Positions 1 to 7,322 of a stretch of 21,017 nt of DNA are shown piece after piece. The position numbers and the translations under genes were made by a program. Under the pieces are notes generated by a model, which searched no databases, had not been told where the DNA came from, and saw nothing but the letters and a program-made list of their open reading frames with translations. Each line of letters opens with the position of its first letter. Within the stretch, counting starts at the first letter, position 1. The DNA comes from Acidobacteriota bacterium (GTDB lineage: Bacteria > Acidobacteriota > Vicinamibacteria > Vicinamibacterales > CAVVIG01). The DNA is taken from NCBI GenBank assembly GCA_003222455.1, contig QHWF01000127.1:1-21017 (forward strand), in the 5' to 3' direction.

Positions 1-516
1 GAGGTGCCGCAGGCCATCGACGTGAAAGCCGTGTTCCTGACTGGTGCGCCCGACGGCTGGCCCGACGGGCGTCTTTTCTCGATTGAGTGCGAGAGCCACG
101 AGGCAGAAGCGCCGGCGGCCGACTTGCATTCCCGGAAATCACTGTCAATCACGGTAGTGAACGGCGCCGCGACGCAGACGGCCTACACGTTCAGCGAACC
201 GTCGGTCTACGTGGGACGCACCGTGGAAGCGACCGACGCGTCCGGACGCATCCGCCGCAATGACGTCGCGTTCCTGGACCGCGTCGATGGCGTGACGGAA
301 ACAGTCGGACGGGCACACGCCCGCTTCCGCCGGGACGAGAAGACGGGCGAGTATCGCGTCTTCGACGAGGGCAGCCGCAACGGCACCTCCATCGTCCGGA
401 GCGGCGCGACCATCGTCGTGCCGCCCACGGATCCGCGCGGTGTGCGCGTGGAAACCGGCGACGAAGTGCGCCTTGGGCGCGCATTGATCCGGCTGTCGGT
501 TAACAGCCCGTGGTGA
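1..516 (+). CDS. FHA-domain protein, probably 5'-partial
   Basis: This is a phosphothreonine-binding forkhead-associated (FHA) protein, a family that docks onto Ser/Thr-phosphorylated partners. The FHA fold covers about residues 65-168 counted from the GTG at 4. It shows the early glycine-arginine (VYVGRT), the GRAHARF strand (usually S-R-H), the YRVFDEGSRNGT segment with the conserved N-G, and a closing GDEVRLGRALIRL. The first 60 residues have strand-like patterns I cannot name. The frame is open to the left edge (GAG before the GTG), so the GTG may be internal and the real start upstream. The last five residues (VNSPW) and the stop are encoded by the left arm of the inverted repeat at 500-590, so the native C-terminus was probably slightly different. 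It could belong with the downstream signalling operon, but 257 bases and the repeat separate them. Confidence 0.8.
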   Translation, partial: EVPQAIDVKAVFLTGAPDGWPDGRLFSIECESHEAEAPAADLHSRKSLSITVVNGAATQTAYTFSEPSVYVGRTVEATDASGRIRRNDVAFLDRVDGVTETVGRAHARFRRDEKTGEYRVFDEGSRNGTSIVRSGATIVVPPTDPRGVRVETGDEVRLGRALIRLSVNSPW

Positions 517-590
517 AAGTCCGGCGTCGCACCGAGGGCGGCGATGCATCGCTGGCCGAATGCAGGCGGCCTTTTACCACGGGCTGTTAA
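500..590. repeat. 20-bp inverted repeat overlapping the FHA stop codon
   Basis: The left arm TTAACAGCCCGTGGT (500-514) and right arm ACCACGGGCTGTTAA (576-590) are perfect complements. Pairing continues for five more bases with one mismatch (GAAAG at 515-519 against CTTTT at 571-575). The loop of about 51 bases holds a 12-bp perfect palindrome, GCGATGCATCGC, at 541-552. The stop codon TGA (514-516) lies in the left arm. The structure could act as a transcription terminator or be a REP-like mobile palindrome. The rest of the gap up to 773 contains no gene I can support. Confidence 0.75.
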
Positions 591-764
591 GCCCGGGTGA
601 GCGGTGAGCTGTGCGGGTCCGGCACAGACATCCGCACACCGTGCGCCTGCCCGAAACGGCAATCCGCTGAAAACCGCCGATAACCTCATGCTCGTCGCGG
701 GCATGTCCCTTGCCCCAGGCGTGAGGTCACAACCCATTCGTCCGCGAAATGACCGTTCCAGCTC

Positions 765-770
765 AGGAGA
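765..770 (+). promoter_or_regulatory. Ribosome binding site of the REC-HPt gene
   Basis: AGGAGA lies three bases before the ATG at 774. It supports this start over the other in-frame possibilities, although the spacing is short. Confidence 0.55.
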
Positions 771-773
771 GAT

Positions 774-1632
774 ATGGCCGACCGGGACATCGAGATCGTG
801 ACTCCACAAGCCGATCGCCCGCCCATCGTCGTGCTGCTGATCGACGATCAGCCGTTCGTCGGCACCGCCATCGCGCGGCTGCTCTCCGGAGAGCCCGACA
901 TCCCGCTGCATTGCTGCACCGACGGAGCCGAGGCGCTTGCCCACGCCCATTCGATTCGGCCTTCCGTGATTCTTCAAGACCTGGTCATGCCCGACACCGA
1001 CGGGCTCACGCTCGCCAGGATGTTTCGCGCCAATCCAGCGACGACGGACATTCCGGTCGTTGTCCTCTCGGGTAACGACAGTCCCGACACGCGGACCCAG
1101 GCGGCAGAAGCGGGCGCGAACGATTATCTGGTCAAACTGCCGGAGAAGGATGTGCTGATCGCGTGCATCCGGCGGCACGCGCGCGTCCACCCACTCGACG
1201 CACCCGGCCCCGTCACCTCCGTTTCAGAACGGACGGACGCGACCCGCCAGGAGCACGCCGATGAAACGCTCGATCGCAGTGCCCTGGCCGCGTTCGATGA
1301 CCTTGGAAGCGGTGCGTTCGAATTCAAGCGAAGCCTGATCGAGGAATTCATCGACGAGGCGGTGTCGCGCGTGAATACGTTGAAGCGCGGGGTTCAGGAT
1401 CGCGATGCCGCCGTCCTGAAAGCGACCGCACGCCCTGAAGGGCACGTCGCTGGTTATCGGCGCCAATCGATTGGCCGCCTTGTGTGCCCAGCTGGAACAC
1501 CACGTCGACCGAGGGTCGAGCCGCGTGGTCATCGCGGCTCTGGCAGAGGCTTTCGATCCGGAACTCGAACGGGTGCGCGAGGCGCTCGCCATCGACCGTT
1601 CCGCGCACGAATCGAGCAAGTGTACTTTATGA
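774..1632 (+). pseudogene. Response regulator receiver-HPt protein, frameshifted
   Basis: This is a two-domain phosphorelay protein. The N-terminal receiver domain (about residues 17-138) has the acidic pair D24-D25, the phospho-acceptor D69 in LQDLVMPD, and the conserved lysine K121 in DYLVKLP. From about residue 165 an HPt helical bundle begins (DRSALAAFDDLG..., FIDEAVSRVNTLKRG). At about 1420-1430 the frame changes. The HPt signature HALKG, with the phosphorylatable histidine codon at 1429-1431, and the rest of the helix (GANRLAALCAQLEHHV) are in the +1 frame, which ends at TGA 1630-1632. That stop overlaps the next start as ATGA, the classic sign of a coupled pair, which shows where the gene used to end. 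A two-base loss in a CACA run just before the His codon would explain the shift. In the annotated frame the protein runs on into the ATPase gene, giving a low-complexity Arg/Gly-rich junction. Either the gene is decaying or the assembly has an error here. Confidence 0.8.
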
Positions 1633-3030
1633 GCATACACAGATTGATCGGCGACATCCTGATTCGCGCCGGCGTTGTGGACGACACGGATCTCACGCGT
1701 GCAACTCGAAGCCGGCCCGCCCGCCCCCGCGGCCGCGCCACCACCACCCTGGGAAGGACGCTCGCCGAGCTTGGCGTCGCGGACGAATCACAGGTGGCCA
1801 GGACGATCGCATCGGGATTGCACCTCGAGTTTCTCGAGGAGCGCTGCGACATCGGTGACGCCATCGCGGCATTGCTCCCGGCGGAATTCTGCCGGAAGCG
1901 CAGGATAATGCCGCTTCGCCTGGAAGGTAATCGCCTTCACGTGGCCGTGATCGACCCGCTCGACTACTCCGCGCTGCAGGACGTCGAGTTCCGAGCCGGC
2001 AAAAAGGCCATTGCGGTCCTCGTGACACAGACGTGGCTCGAGAGCATGACCGAGCGTGTGTACAAGACCGAAGAGCAGCACGCGGCCGGCGATGACTCGA
2101 CCGAACAGTCGGAGCCCGCCGGAGAGATCGAGGCGGCGGGTGAAGGCGAGTACGACCTGATCGATCCTGCCACGCTCGTCATGGACACCAGGCTGCCGCC
2201 GATCGTCCGGGTCGTGAATCAGATCCTGAGCGACGCAGCCAAATCCGGGGCCAGCGACGTCCACATCGAGCCGCAGGAGTCGATGCTGCAGGTGCGCCAG
2301 CGTGTGGACGGCCTGTTGCGCGAGGTGATGACCATTCCGCACCACCTGCAGGATCAGGTGATTTCGCGCCTGAAGATCATATCCGGCATGGACATCGCCG
2401 AGCGGCGCAAGCCGCAGGACGGCCGCAGCCGCCTTCGTTTCGAGGGCCGGCGCATCGACCTGCGGGTGTCGACGCTGCCGACGCAGTTCGGTGAGAAGGT
2501 CGTCATCCGTCTTCTCAACGCGGATCAGGCCATTCTTCCGATGGATCGGCTGGGATTCACGCCCGACAACCTCCGCTTGCTGCAGACGTTCCTGACGTCC
2601 CCGCAAGGCATGATCCTCGTGACGGGTCCGACCGGCAGCGGCAAGACGTCGACGCTTTATGCGTCGCTGAACTCCATCAAGTCGGCCATCACAGGTGCCC
2701 GGCGTAAATCAGATGCAGGTCAACGCCCGTGCCGGGGTCACGTTCGCCAGCGGCCTTCGCTCGATCCTCAGGCAGGATCCGAACGTAATCCTCGTCGGCG
2801 AAATCCGCGATCAGGAAACCGCCGACATTGCCCTGCAGGCGGCCCAGACGGGCCATCTGCTGCTCAGCACGCTGCACACCAACGATGCGACCGCCACCAT
2901 CACCCGGCTGTTCGATCTGGGCGTTCCGCCGTTTCTGGTCGCCTCGTCGCTCATCGGGATCGTGGCGCAGCGGCTCGTGAGGAGGGTCTGCCCGTCATGC
3001 GCGATCCTGCACGTTCCCAGCCCAATACCG

Positions 3031-3120
3031 CAGCAGCCCATCGGGGACGCGCACGGTTGTCGCCGAGCCTCGACCGATGCCTGAAGTCACCGAGCCTCGA
3101 CCGATGCCTGAGTCAAGGCC
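3031..3120 (+). repeat. 90-bp direct repeat, copy 1 (inside the ATPase part)
   Basis: This matches 3278-3367 at 88 of 90 positions with a fixed offset of 247 bases. Within it a 22-base unit beginning CCGAGCCTCGACC occurs twice at a 27-base period (3063-3084 and 3090-3111). It sits where the ATPase should encode its second zinc-binding pair, and the reading frame of the preceding ATPase segment stops inside it. Confidence 0.85.
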
Positions 3121-3277
3121 TGATCGCCGCTCGAGCGCCGGAGCTCGAGATCAGGAGAGCGGCGAGGCGTGCCGGCATGCGGACGCTGCTCGAAGACGGC
3201 ATCGCCAAATCGGCGCAGGGCCTCACCACGCTCGATGACGTGCTCCGCGTCGTGTCTCACGCCGACGACATGGACCG

Positions 3278-3367
3278 CAGCATCCCATCGGGGACGCGCA
3301 CGGTTGTCGCCGAGCCTCGACCGATGCCTGAAGTCACCGAGCCTCGACCGAGGCCTGAGTCAAGGCC
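3278..3367 (+). repeat. 90-bp direct repeat, copy 2 (linker before the receiver domain)
   Basis: The 27-base internal units at 3310-3331 and 3337-3358 encode a Pro/Glu/Arg-rich linker (AEPRPMPEV then TEPRPRPES) between the ATPase C-terminal domain and the receiver domain. This copy is in a sensible coding frame, so it is probably the original and 3031-3120 the derived copy. Confidence 0.8.
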
Positions 3368-3807
3368 CTCGCCGGCGCCGTCCGACCCGCCCGACACCAA
3401 ACAAGCGCCGGGCCGCCGCGTGCTCGTTGTCGAAGACAGCCGGACCATCGCGGCGGTCGTGAAGTACTTTCTGGAGCTCGAAGGCTTCACCGTGAGCGTC
3501 GCGGGCGACGGCCTGGCGGGCCTGGAGATGGCGTTCCAGGAACGGCCCGACATGATCGTCAGCGACCTCAACATGCCGGGCATGGACGGGCTCGCGATGA
3601 TCAGGGCGCTTCGCCAGGATCGGCGGACGAGCGACGTCCGGGTGCTGATGCTGACGTCGGAAACCAGCGTCGAGAGCGAGACGCAAGGGCTTGCCGCCGG
3701 CGCCGACGACTACATTCTGAAACCGGTGGAGCCGCGGCGTCTTGCCGCGCGCGTCAAGTCGTTGCTCGGACGCACGCCGAGAGCCGCCTAGCGACCGAAT
3801 TATCGCG

Positions 3808-3837
3808 TTGACAGGCACGCCGGGGCCCATCTACCCT
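3808..3837 (+). promoter_or_regulatory. Candidate sigma-70 promoter of the TonB-dependent receptor
   Basis: A perfect -35 TTGACA (3808-3813) is followed after 18 bases by TACCCT (3832-3837), which keeps the key TAnnnT of a -10 box. It lies just after the preceding stop codon and would give a leader of about 60 bases. The -10 box is weak, so this is a candidate only. Confidence 0.45.
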
Positions 3838-3852
3838 GACAGCGGTCCGCAT

Positions 3853-3900
3853 CCTCCTCTGGGTTCTCCGTCAACCCGTTCTGAGAACGGTTGAAGGAGG
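3853..3900 (+). promoter_or_regulatory. Receptor leader with a possible SD-sequestering structure
   Basis: The strong Shine-Dalgarno AGGAGG (3895-3900) lies six bases before the GTG at 3907. An exact complement, CCTCCT, occurs upstream at 3853-3858. Between them is a hairpin with arms CCGTTCT/AGAACGG that continues past a bulged C (3871-3894). A competing small hairpin, GGGTT/AACCC (3861-3877), shares bases with it. The layout would allow occlusion of the ribosome binding site, but no known riboswitch class is recognised. Confidence 0.35.
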
Positions 3901-3906
3901 CTGGTC

Positions 3907-6900
3907 GTGCACAAGGTCCTGAAATCGTTTCCCGTGCTCGCTTGGTTCATATTGGCGCCGGCGGCTGTCCATGCCCAGGCGTCGATTACGGGGCTGGTCA
4001 AGGACACGTCCGGCGCGGTGCTGCCAGGCGTCACGGTCGAAGCATCGAGTCCTGTCCTCATTGAAAAGTCCCGCGCGGCCGTCACCGACGGCACCGGCCA
4101 GTTCCGCATCGTCGATTTGCGCCCGGGGATCTACGCGGTGACATTCACGCTCACCGGTTTCAGCATCGTCAAGCGCGAAGGGATCGAGTTGACCGGCTCG
4201 TTCACGGCAACGGTGAACGCGGATATGAAGATTGGCGTGGTCGCAGAAACGATCACGGTCACCGGCGAATCGCCGGTCGTCGACACGCAGAGTGTCCGGC
4301 GGCAGACGACGATCGACAGCGACACGTTGACGTCGATTCCGACCGCGCGATCGTGGGCGGCGACGGCCGTTCTGATTCCGGCCATCGTGACGCAGTCGGG
4401 CGCCACTGCCGATCTGCAGGTGACGCCGCAGATGACCGTCTTCGGCGGCTCAGGCGGGCGCGCGAACGAAGGACGGATGCAGGTGGATGGCCTGAACACC
4501 GGCGCATCGCTGAATGGCGGTGGTGTGTCAACCTACCTCGCCGACATCGCCAACGCGCAGGAGGTCTCGCTCACCACGTCCGGCGGCCTCGGCGAAGCGG
4601 AGGTCGGCGGCCCGACGCTGAGTATCGTGCCGAAGACCGGCGGCAATGCGATCAAGGGCTCCTTCTACGAGGCCGGCGTGGGCGGCGGGATGGTGGGCAG
4701 CAATTACAGCGACGCGCTGAAAACCGCCGGCCTGGCGACGCCCGGCAAGCTGCTCAAGCTGTGGGATGTGACCGGCGGTCTCGGCGGGCCCATCCGAAAG
4801 GACAAGCTGTGGTTTTACTTCACCGCACGCACTGAGGGCCAATACCGATCCATCCCCGGCATCTATCCCAATAAGAACGCCGGTGATCCGGCGAAATTTC
4901 TGTACGAACCCGATACGAGCCGACAGGCACAAGGTGCCGAGAGCTGGACGGTCGGTACCATCCGTCTCACGCTGCAGGCGAAGCCGCGACACAAATTCAA
5001 TTTCTATTGGGACGAGCAGATTCCGTGCAACGGCGCGACCTATACACGCACGGTCGATGGCTGTCGCACACCGCCGGCGTCGGGGAAGGTGATTGGCGCG
5101 CTTGGTCTCGGCGGCCTGACCGCCACCACGTCGCCTGAAACGTCGGGCTATCTCCACTTTGGTCAACGCGCACAGCAGGTGACGTGGTCGGCGCCCGTCA
5201 CCAGCCGGCTTCTGCTCGAGGCCGGCATGGGCACGTACCTCTCGCGCTGGGGTCCCGTGGACACACCAGGCAATCCGACCCGCAGCCTCGCACGCATGCA
5301 GGAGCAGTGCACGGCCGGGTGTGCGGCGAATGGCAACATCCCGGGTCTGTTCTATCGCTCGGCCAACTGGGCGACCAACTGGAACGGCACCTACACCTGG
5401 CGCGCGTCGGCCTCATACGTCACCGGCGCCCACAGCATGAAGTTCGGTCTCCAGGGAGGCTATCTCGTCGACGATCGGAGGAATGCCACCAACGATCTCA
5501 ATCTGCAGTTGCGCGTGAACAACGGTGTGCCGAACCTGATTACCGAGAGCTTCCTGCCATACGACGTTCATCAGGACACGCGCTACGACGCGTTCTACGC
5601 CCAGGAGCAATGGACGCACGCCCGCATCACGTTGCAGGGCGCCCTGCGGTTCGATCGCGCGTCGAGTTATTTTCCGCCGCAGACGATCGGTCCCTCGAAT
5701 TACCTGCCGTTCTCGACCGCCTTTCCCCGCACGGACGGTATTACCGGCTACAAGGACATCACGCCGCGCGCAGGCCTGGCGTACGACGTGTTCGGCGCGG
5801 GGAAGACGTCGCTCAAGGTGAACATCGGCAAGTACCTGGAGCCGGCCAGCAACGGGAACGGGAACTATTCGATTTCCAATCCGATTGCCCGGATTCCTGG
5901 TGGACTGGGCCAGCCGCCGATTACGCGAGCGTGGACTGATGCGAACGGCAACTTCAACCCGGACTGCGATCTCGTGAACGGGGCGGCACAGGATCTCCGG
6001 ACGAGCGGCGGTGATGTGTGCGGCGCGCTGAGCGACCTGAATTTCGGCAAGCCGGTGTTCAGCAACGACGTCGACCCGGCCGTCGTTGGCGGCTGGGGTA
6101 TCCGTCCCTCCGACTGGCAGCTTGGCGTGTCGATTCAGCAGGAAGTCATTCCTCGTGTGTCGGTGGAAGTCGGCTACTTCCGTCGATGGATGAACAACTT
6201 CACCGTCACCGACAATCGCGCGGTGAACGCGTCGGACTTCACCGCGTTCAGCGTGACCGCGCCGGCCGATCCACGACTCCCGGACGGCGGCGGCTACACG
6301 GTGTCGGGACTCTACAATGTCGTCGCCTCGAAGTTCGGCGTCACCAACAACTTCGTCACCGATGCCACCGGCTACGGGACCGAGTACATGCACTACAACG
6401 GCGTGCTCGTGAATATCAGCGCCCGGCCGCGCAACGGCTTGACGTTTCAAGGCGGCATCAACACCGGGAAGACCGTGCGGGACAATTGTGACATTCGCGC
6501 GCAGCTGCCGGAGTTGACGACGACGGCGACGGGCGGCATCGTGAGCCCGGTGATCAATCCGACCAACCCCTTCTGCCACGAAAATCCAGGAGTGATCACT
6601 CGCGTCACCGGGCTCGGGTCGTACGTCGTCCCGCGGGTGGACGTCCAGTTTGCGGCAACGTTCCGCAGCGATCAGGGCGGCGTGCAGCGCGCCGACTGGA
6701 ACGCGTCGAATGCCGTGCTGCAGCCGATTCTCGGCCGTGCCATCGCGGGAGGCTTGCCGAACCTGACGATCAACCTGGTCGCGCCTGGTCAGGTGTGGGG
6801 CGACCGTGTGAACGAGTTCGACCTTCGGATTTCAAAGATCCTGCGGTTCGGCCGGACGCGCACGAACGTGGGCATCGATATTTTCAATCTGTTGAACTCC

Positions 6901-7011
6901 GCCGCGGTCCTCACCTACAACCAGACATTCGTCCCCGGCGTCTCATGGCTGGCGCCCACGTCGGTGCTGACACCGCGGTTCGTGAAGATCGGTACGACGA
7001 TTGATTTCTGA
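3907..7011 (+). CDS. TonB-dependent receptor with carboxypeptidase-regulatory-like domain (Oar-like)
   Basis: This is an outer-membrane receptor of the expanded acidobacterial type, presumably for TonB-driven uptake of a large or complex substrate, which cannot be read from the sequence. The GTG start is fixed by the strong SD and by a signal peptide (residues 1-23, cleavage after VHA). Residues about 26-110 are the CarboxypepD_reg-like beta sandwich (ITGLVKDTSGAVLPGVTVEA, PGIYAVTFTLTGF). A plug region follows (about 115-260: ITVTGESPVVDTQSV, QVDGLNTGASLNGGG). The remainder is a long aromatic- and Gly/Asn-rich region with alternating strands typical of a 22-strand barrel, ending in the aromatic KIGTTIDF expected of an outer-membrane C-terminus. 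The length of 1034 residues is usual for the family. It stands as a single transcription unit after the damaged ATPase operon, with no partner susD-like gene, as is usual outside Bacteroidota. Confidence 0.93.
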   Translation: MHKVLKSFPVLAWFILAPAAVHAQASITGLVKDTSGAVLPGVTVEASSPVLIEKSRAAVTDGTGQFRIVDLRPGIYAVTFTLTGFSIVKREGIELTGSFTATVNADMKIGVVAETITVTGESPVVDTQSVRRQTTIDSDTLTSIPTARSWAATAVLIPAIVTQSGATADLQVTPQMTVFGGSGGRANEGRMQVDGLNTGASLNGGGVSTYLADIANAQEVSLTTSGGLGEAEVGGPTLSIVPKTGGNAIKGSFYEAGVGGGMVGSNYSDALKTAGLATPGKLLKLWDVTGGLGGPIRKDKLWFYFTARTEGQYRSIPGIYPNKNAGDPAKFLYEPDTSRQAQGAESWTVGTIRLTLQAKPRHKFNFYWDEQIPCNGATYTRTVDGCRTPPASGKVIGALGLGGLTATTSPETSGYLHFGQRAQQVTWSAPVTSRLLLEAGMGTYLSRWGPVDTPGNPTRSLARMQEQCTAGCAANGNIPGLFYRSANWATNWNGTYTWRASASYVTGAHSMKFGLQGGYLVDDRRNATNDLNLQLRVNNGVPNLITESFLPYDVHQDTRYDAFYAQEQWTHARITLQGALRFDRASSYFPPQTIGPSNYLPFSTAFPRTDGITGYKDITPRAGLAYDVFGAGKTSLKVNIGKYLEPASNGNGNYSISNPIARIPGGLGQPPITRAWTDANGNFNPDCDLVNGAAQDLRTSGGDVCGALSDLNFGKPVFSNDVDPAVVGGWGIRPSDWQLGVSIQQEVIPRVSVEVGYFRRWMNNFTVTDNRAVNASDFTAFSVTAPADPRLPDGGGYTVSGLYNVVASKFGVTNNFVTDATGYGTEYMHYNGVLVNISARPRNGLTFQGGINTGKTVRDNCDIRAQLPELTTTATGGIVSPVINPTNPFCHENPGVITRVTGLGSYVVPRVDVQFAATFRSDQGGVQRADWNASNAVLQPILGRAIAGGLPNLTINLVAPGQVWGDRVNEFDLRISKILRFGRTRTNVGIDIFNLLNSAAVLTYNQTFVPGVSWLAPTSVLTPRFVKIGTTIDF

Positions 7012-7040
7012 CCTGCGCGATGACAACGGCTCTTCGATTG

Positions 7041-7076
7041 CTTTGTGCGCCTTCGTTAGGCTCTGTATCTTCCTGA
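7041..7076 (+). repeat. Degenerate right-arm copy of the ACGAAG hairpin repeat
   Basis: The segment aligns with the right arm of the neighbouring element (7186-7220) with a handful of substitutions and one gap: both read CTT-GTG-GCCTTCGT and end in TCTTC-TGA. It appears to be an older, half-deleted copy. Confidence 0.55.
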
Positions 7077-7116
7077 TGCCCCGTTCACACAAGAGCCGCA
7101 GAGTCGACAATGGCGT

Positions 7117-7222
7117 TTGATGAAAACGCCTCTTCACGAAGGCCGAAGAAACACGAAGGCCACGAAGCATCCGTGTACAGGATTTCTTCGTGTGCCTTCG
7201 TACGCTTCGTGTCTTCGTGATA
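7117..7222. repeat. Imperfect hairpin repeat of ACGAAG units
   Basis: The left arm (7134-7167) has four GAAG-containing units such as TCACGAAGG and ACACGAAGGCC. The right arm (7186-7220) is its approximate reverse complement (CTTCGTGTGCCTTCGT, CTTCGTGTCTTCGTGA). Units recur about every nine bases. In the transcript it would fold into a long imperfect stem and could terminate or stabilise the receptor mRNA. Confidence 0.65.
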
Positions 7223-7305
7223 AGCCGTCTGCTGGTCAGCGGGCTTCAATCGCCTGCCCGGGCGGCGTAACGCGCGAAGAAGCCATTCTCGACACGAAGT
7301 CCCGC

Positions 7306-7311
7306 TATACT
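7306..7311 (+). promoter_or_regulatory. -10-like box of the TPR gene (near-leaderless)
   Basis: TATACT ends 11 bases before the ATG at 7323. No Shine-Dalgarno sequence lies between them, and no convincing -35 box is seen. A start site about six or seven bases downstream would leave a leader of only a few bases. Confidence 0.4.
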
Positions 7312-7322
7312 GCGCCGACACG

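Larger units (their letters stand above)
1629..3791 (+). pseudogene. PilB/GspE-family ATPase fused to a C-terminal receiver domain, disrupted
   Basis: This is an assembly ATPase of the type IV pilus/type II secretion family with a response-regulator receiver at its C-terminus. The N-terminal MshEN/T2SSE_N domain begins at the ATG at 1629 (GDILIRAGVVDDTDLTR). The core has DVHIEPQ, the arginine fingers and Walker A GPTGSGKT (2625-2648). At about 2692 the frame changes and the expected Asp-box segment (ITVEDPIE type, about 15 residues) is absent. The +1 frame then carries VNQMQVNARAG, Walker B VILVGEIRD (2785-2811), the His box GHLLLSTLHTND and the first zinc pair CPSC (2989-3000). It stops at 3084 inside a 90-bp repeat copy that stands where the second zinc pair and GYRGRTG-type segment should be. 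From 3121 the original frame resumes with EIRRAARRAGMRTLLEDG. The receiver (about 3411-3780) looks intact: VLVVEDS, acceptor Asp codon 3564-3566 in VSDLNMPGMDG, and YILKPV. No functional ATPase can come from this sequence as it stands. PilB and GspE cannot be told apart here. Confidence 0.8.
7012..7322. other. Intergenic region with hairpin repeats, no gene
   Basis: These 311 bases separate the receptor from the TPR gene. They hold a degenerate repeat fragment (7041-7076), a full hairpin repeat (7117-7222) and a -10-like box near the right end. I see no supportable coding sequence; the frame starting at 7117 on the plus strand is a shadow that runs into the next gene. Confidence 0.6.

Noticed and set aside
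207..1190. 327-codon minus-strand frame over the FHA and receiver genes
   Set aside because: It crosses two recognisable plus-strand domains and the inverted repeat and has no motif of its own.
774..3791. A single 1005-residue protein with receiver, ATPase and second receiver domains
   Set aside because: The open frame exists, but two stretches (about 1431-1628 and 2692-3120) are out of the coding frame of their domains. The intact HPt and ATPase segments are in the +1 frame, and an ATGA gene junction lies in the middle. It is better read as two damaged genes.
7117..7222. CRISPR-like array from regularly spaced short units
   Set aside because: The units recur every nine bases without spacers and form two complementary arms. 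There are no direct repeats of 20-40 bases with unique spacers, and no cas genes.
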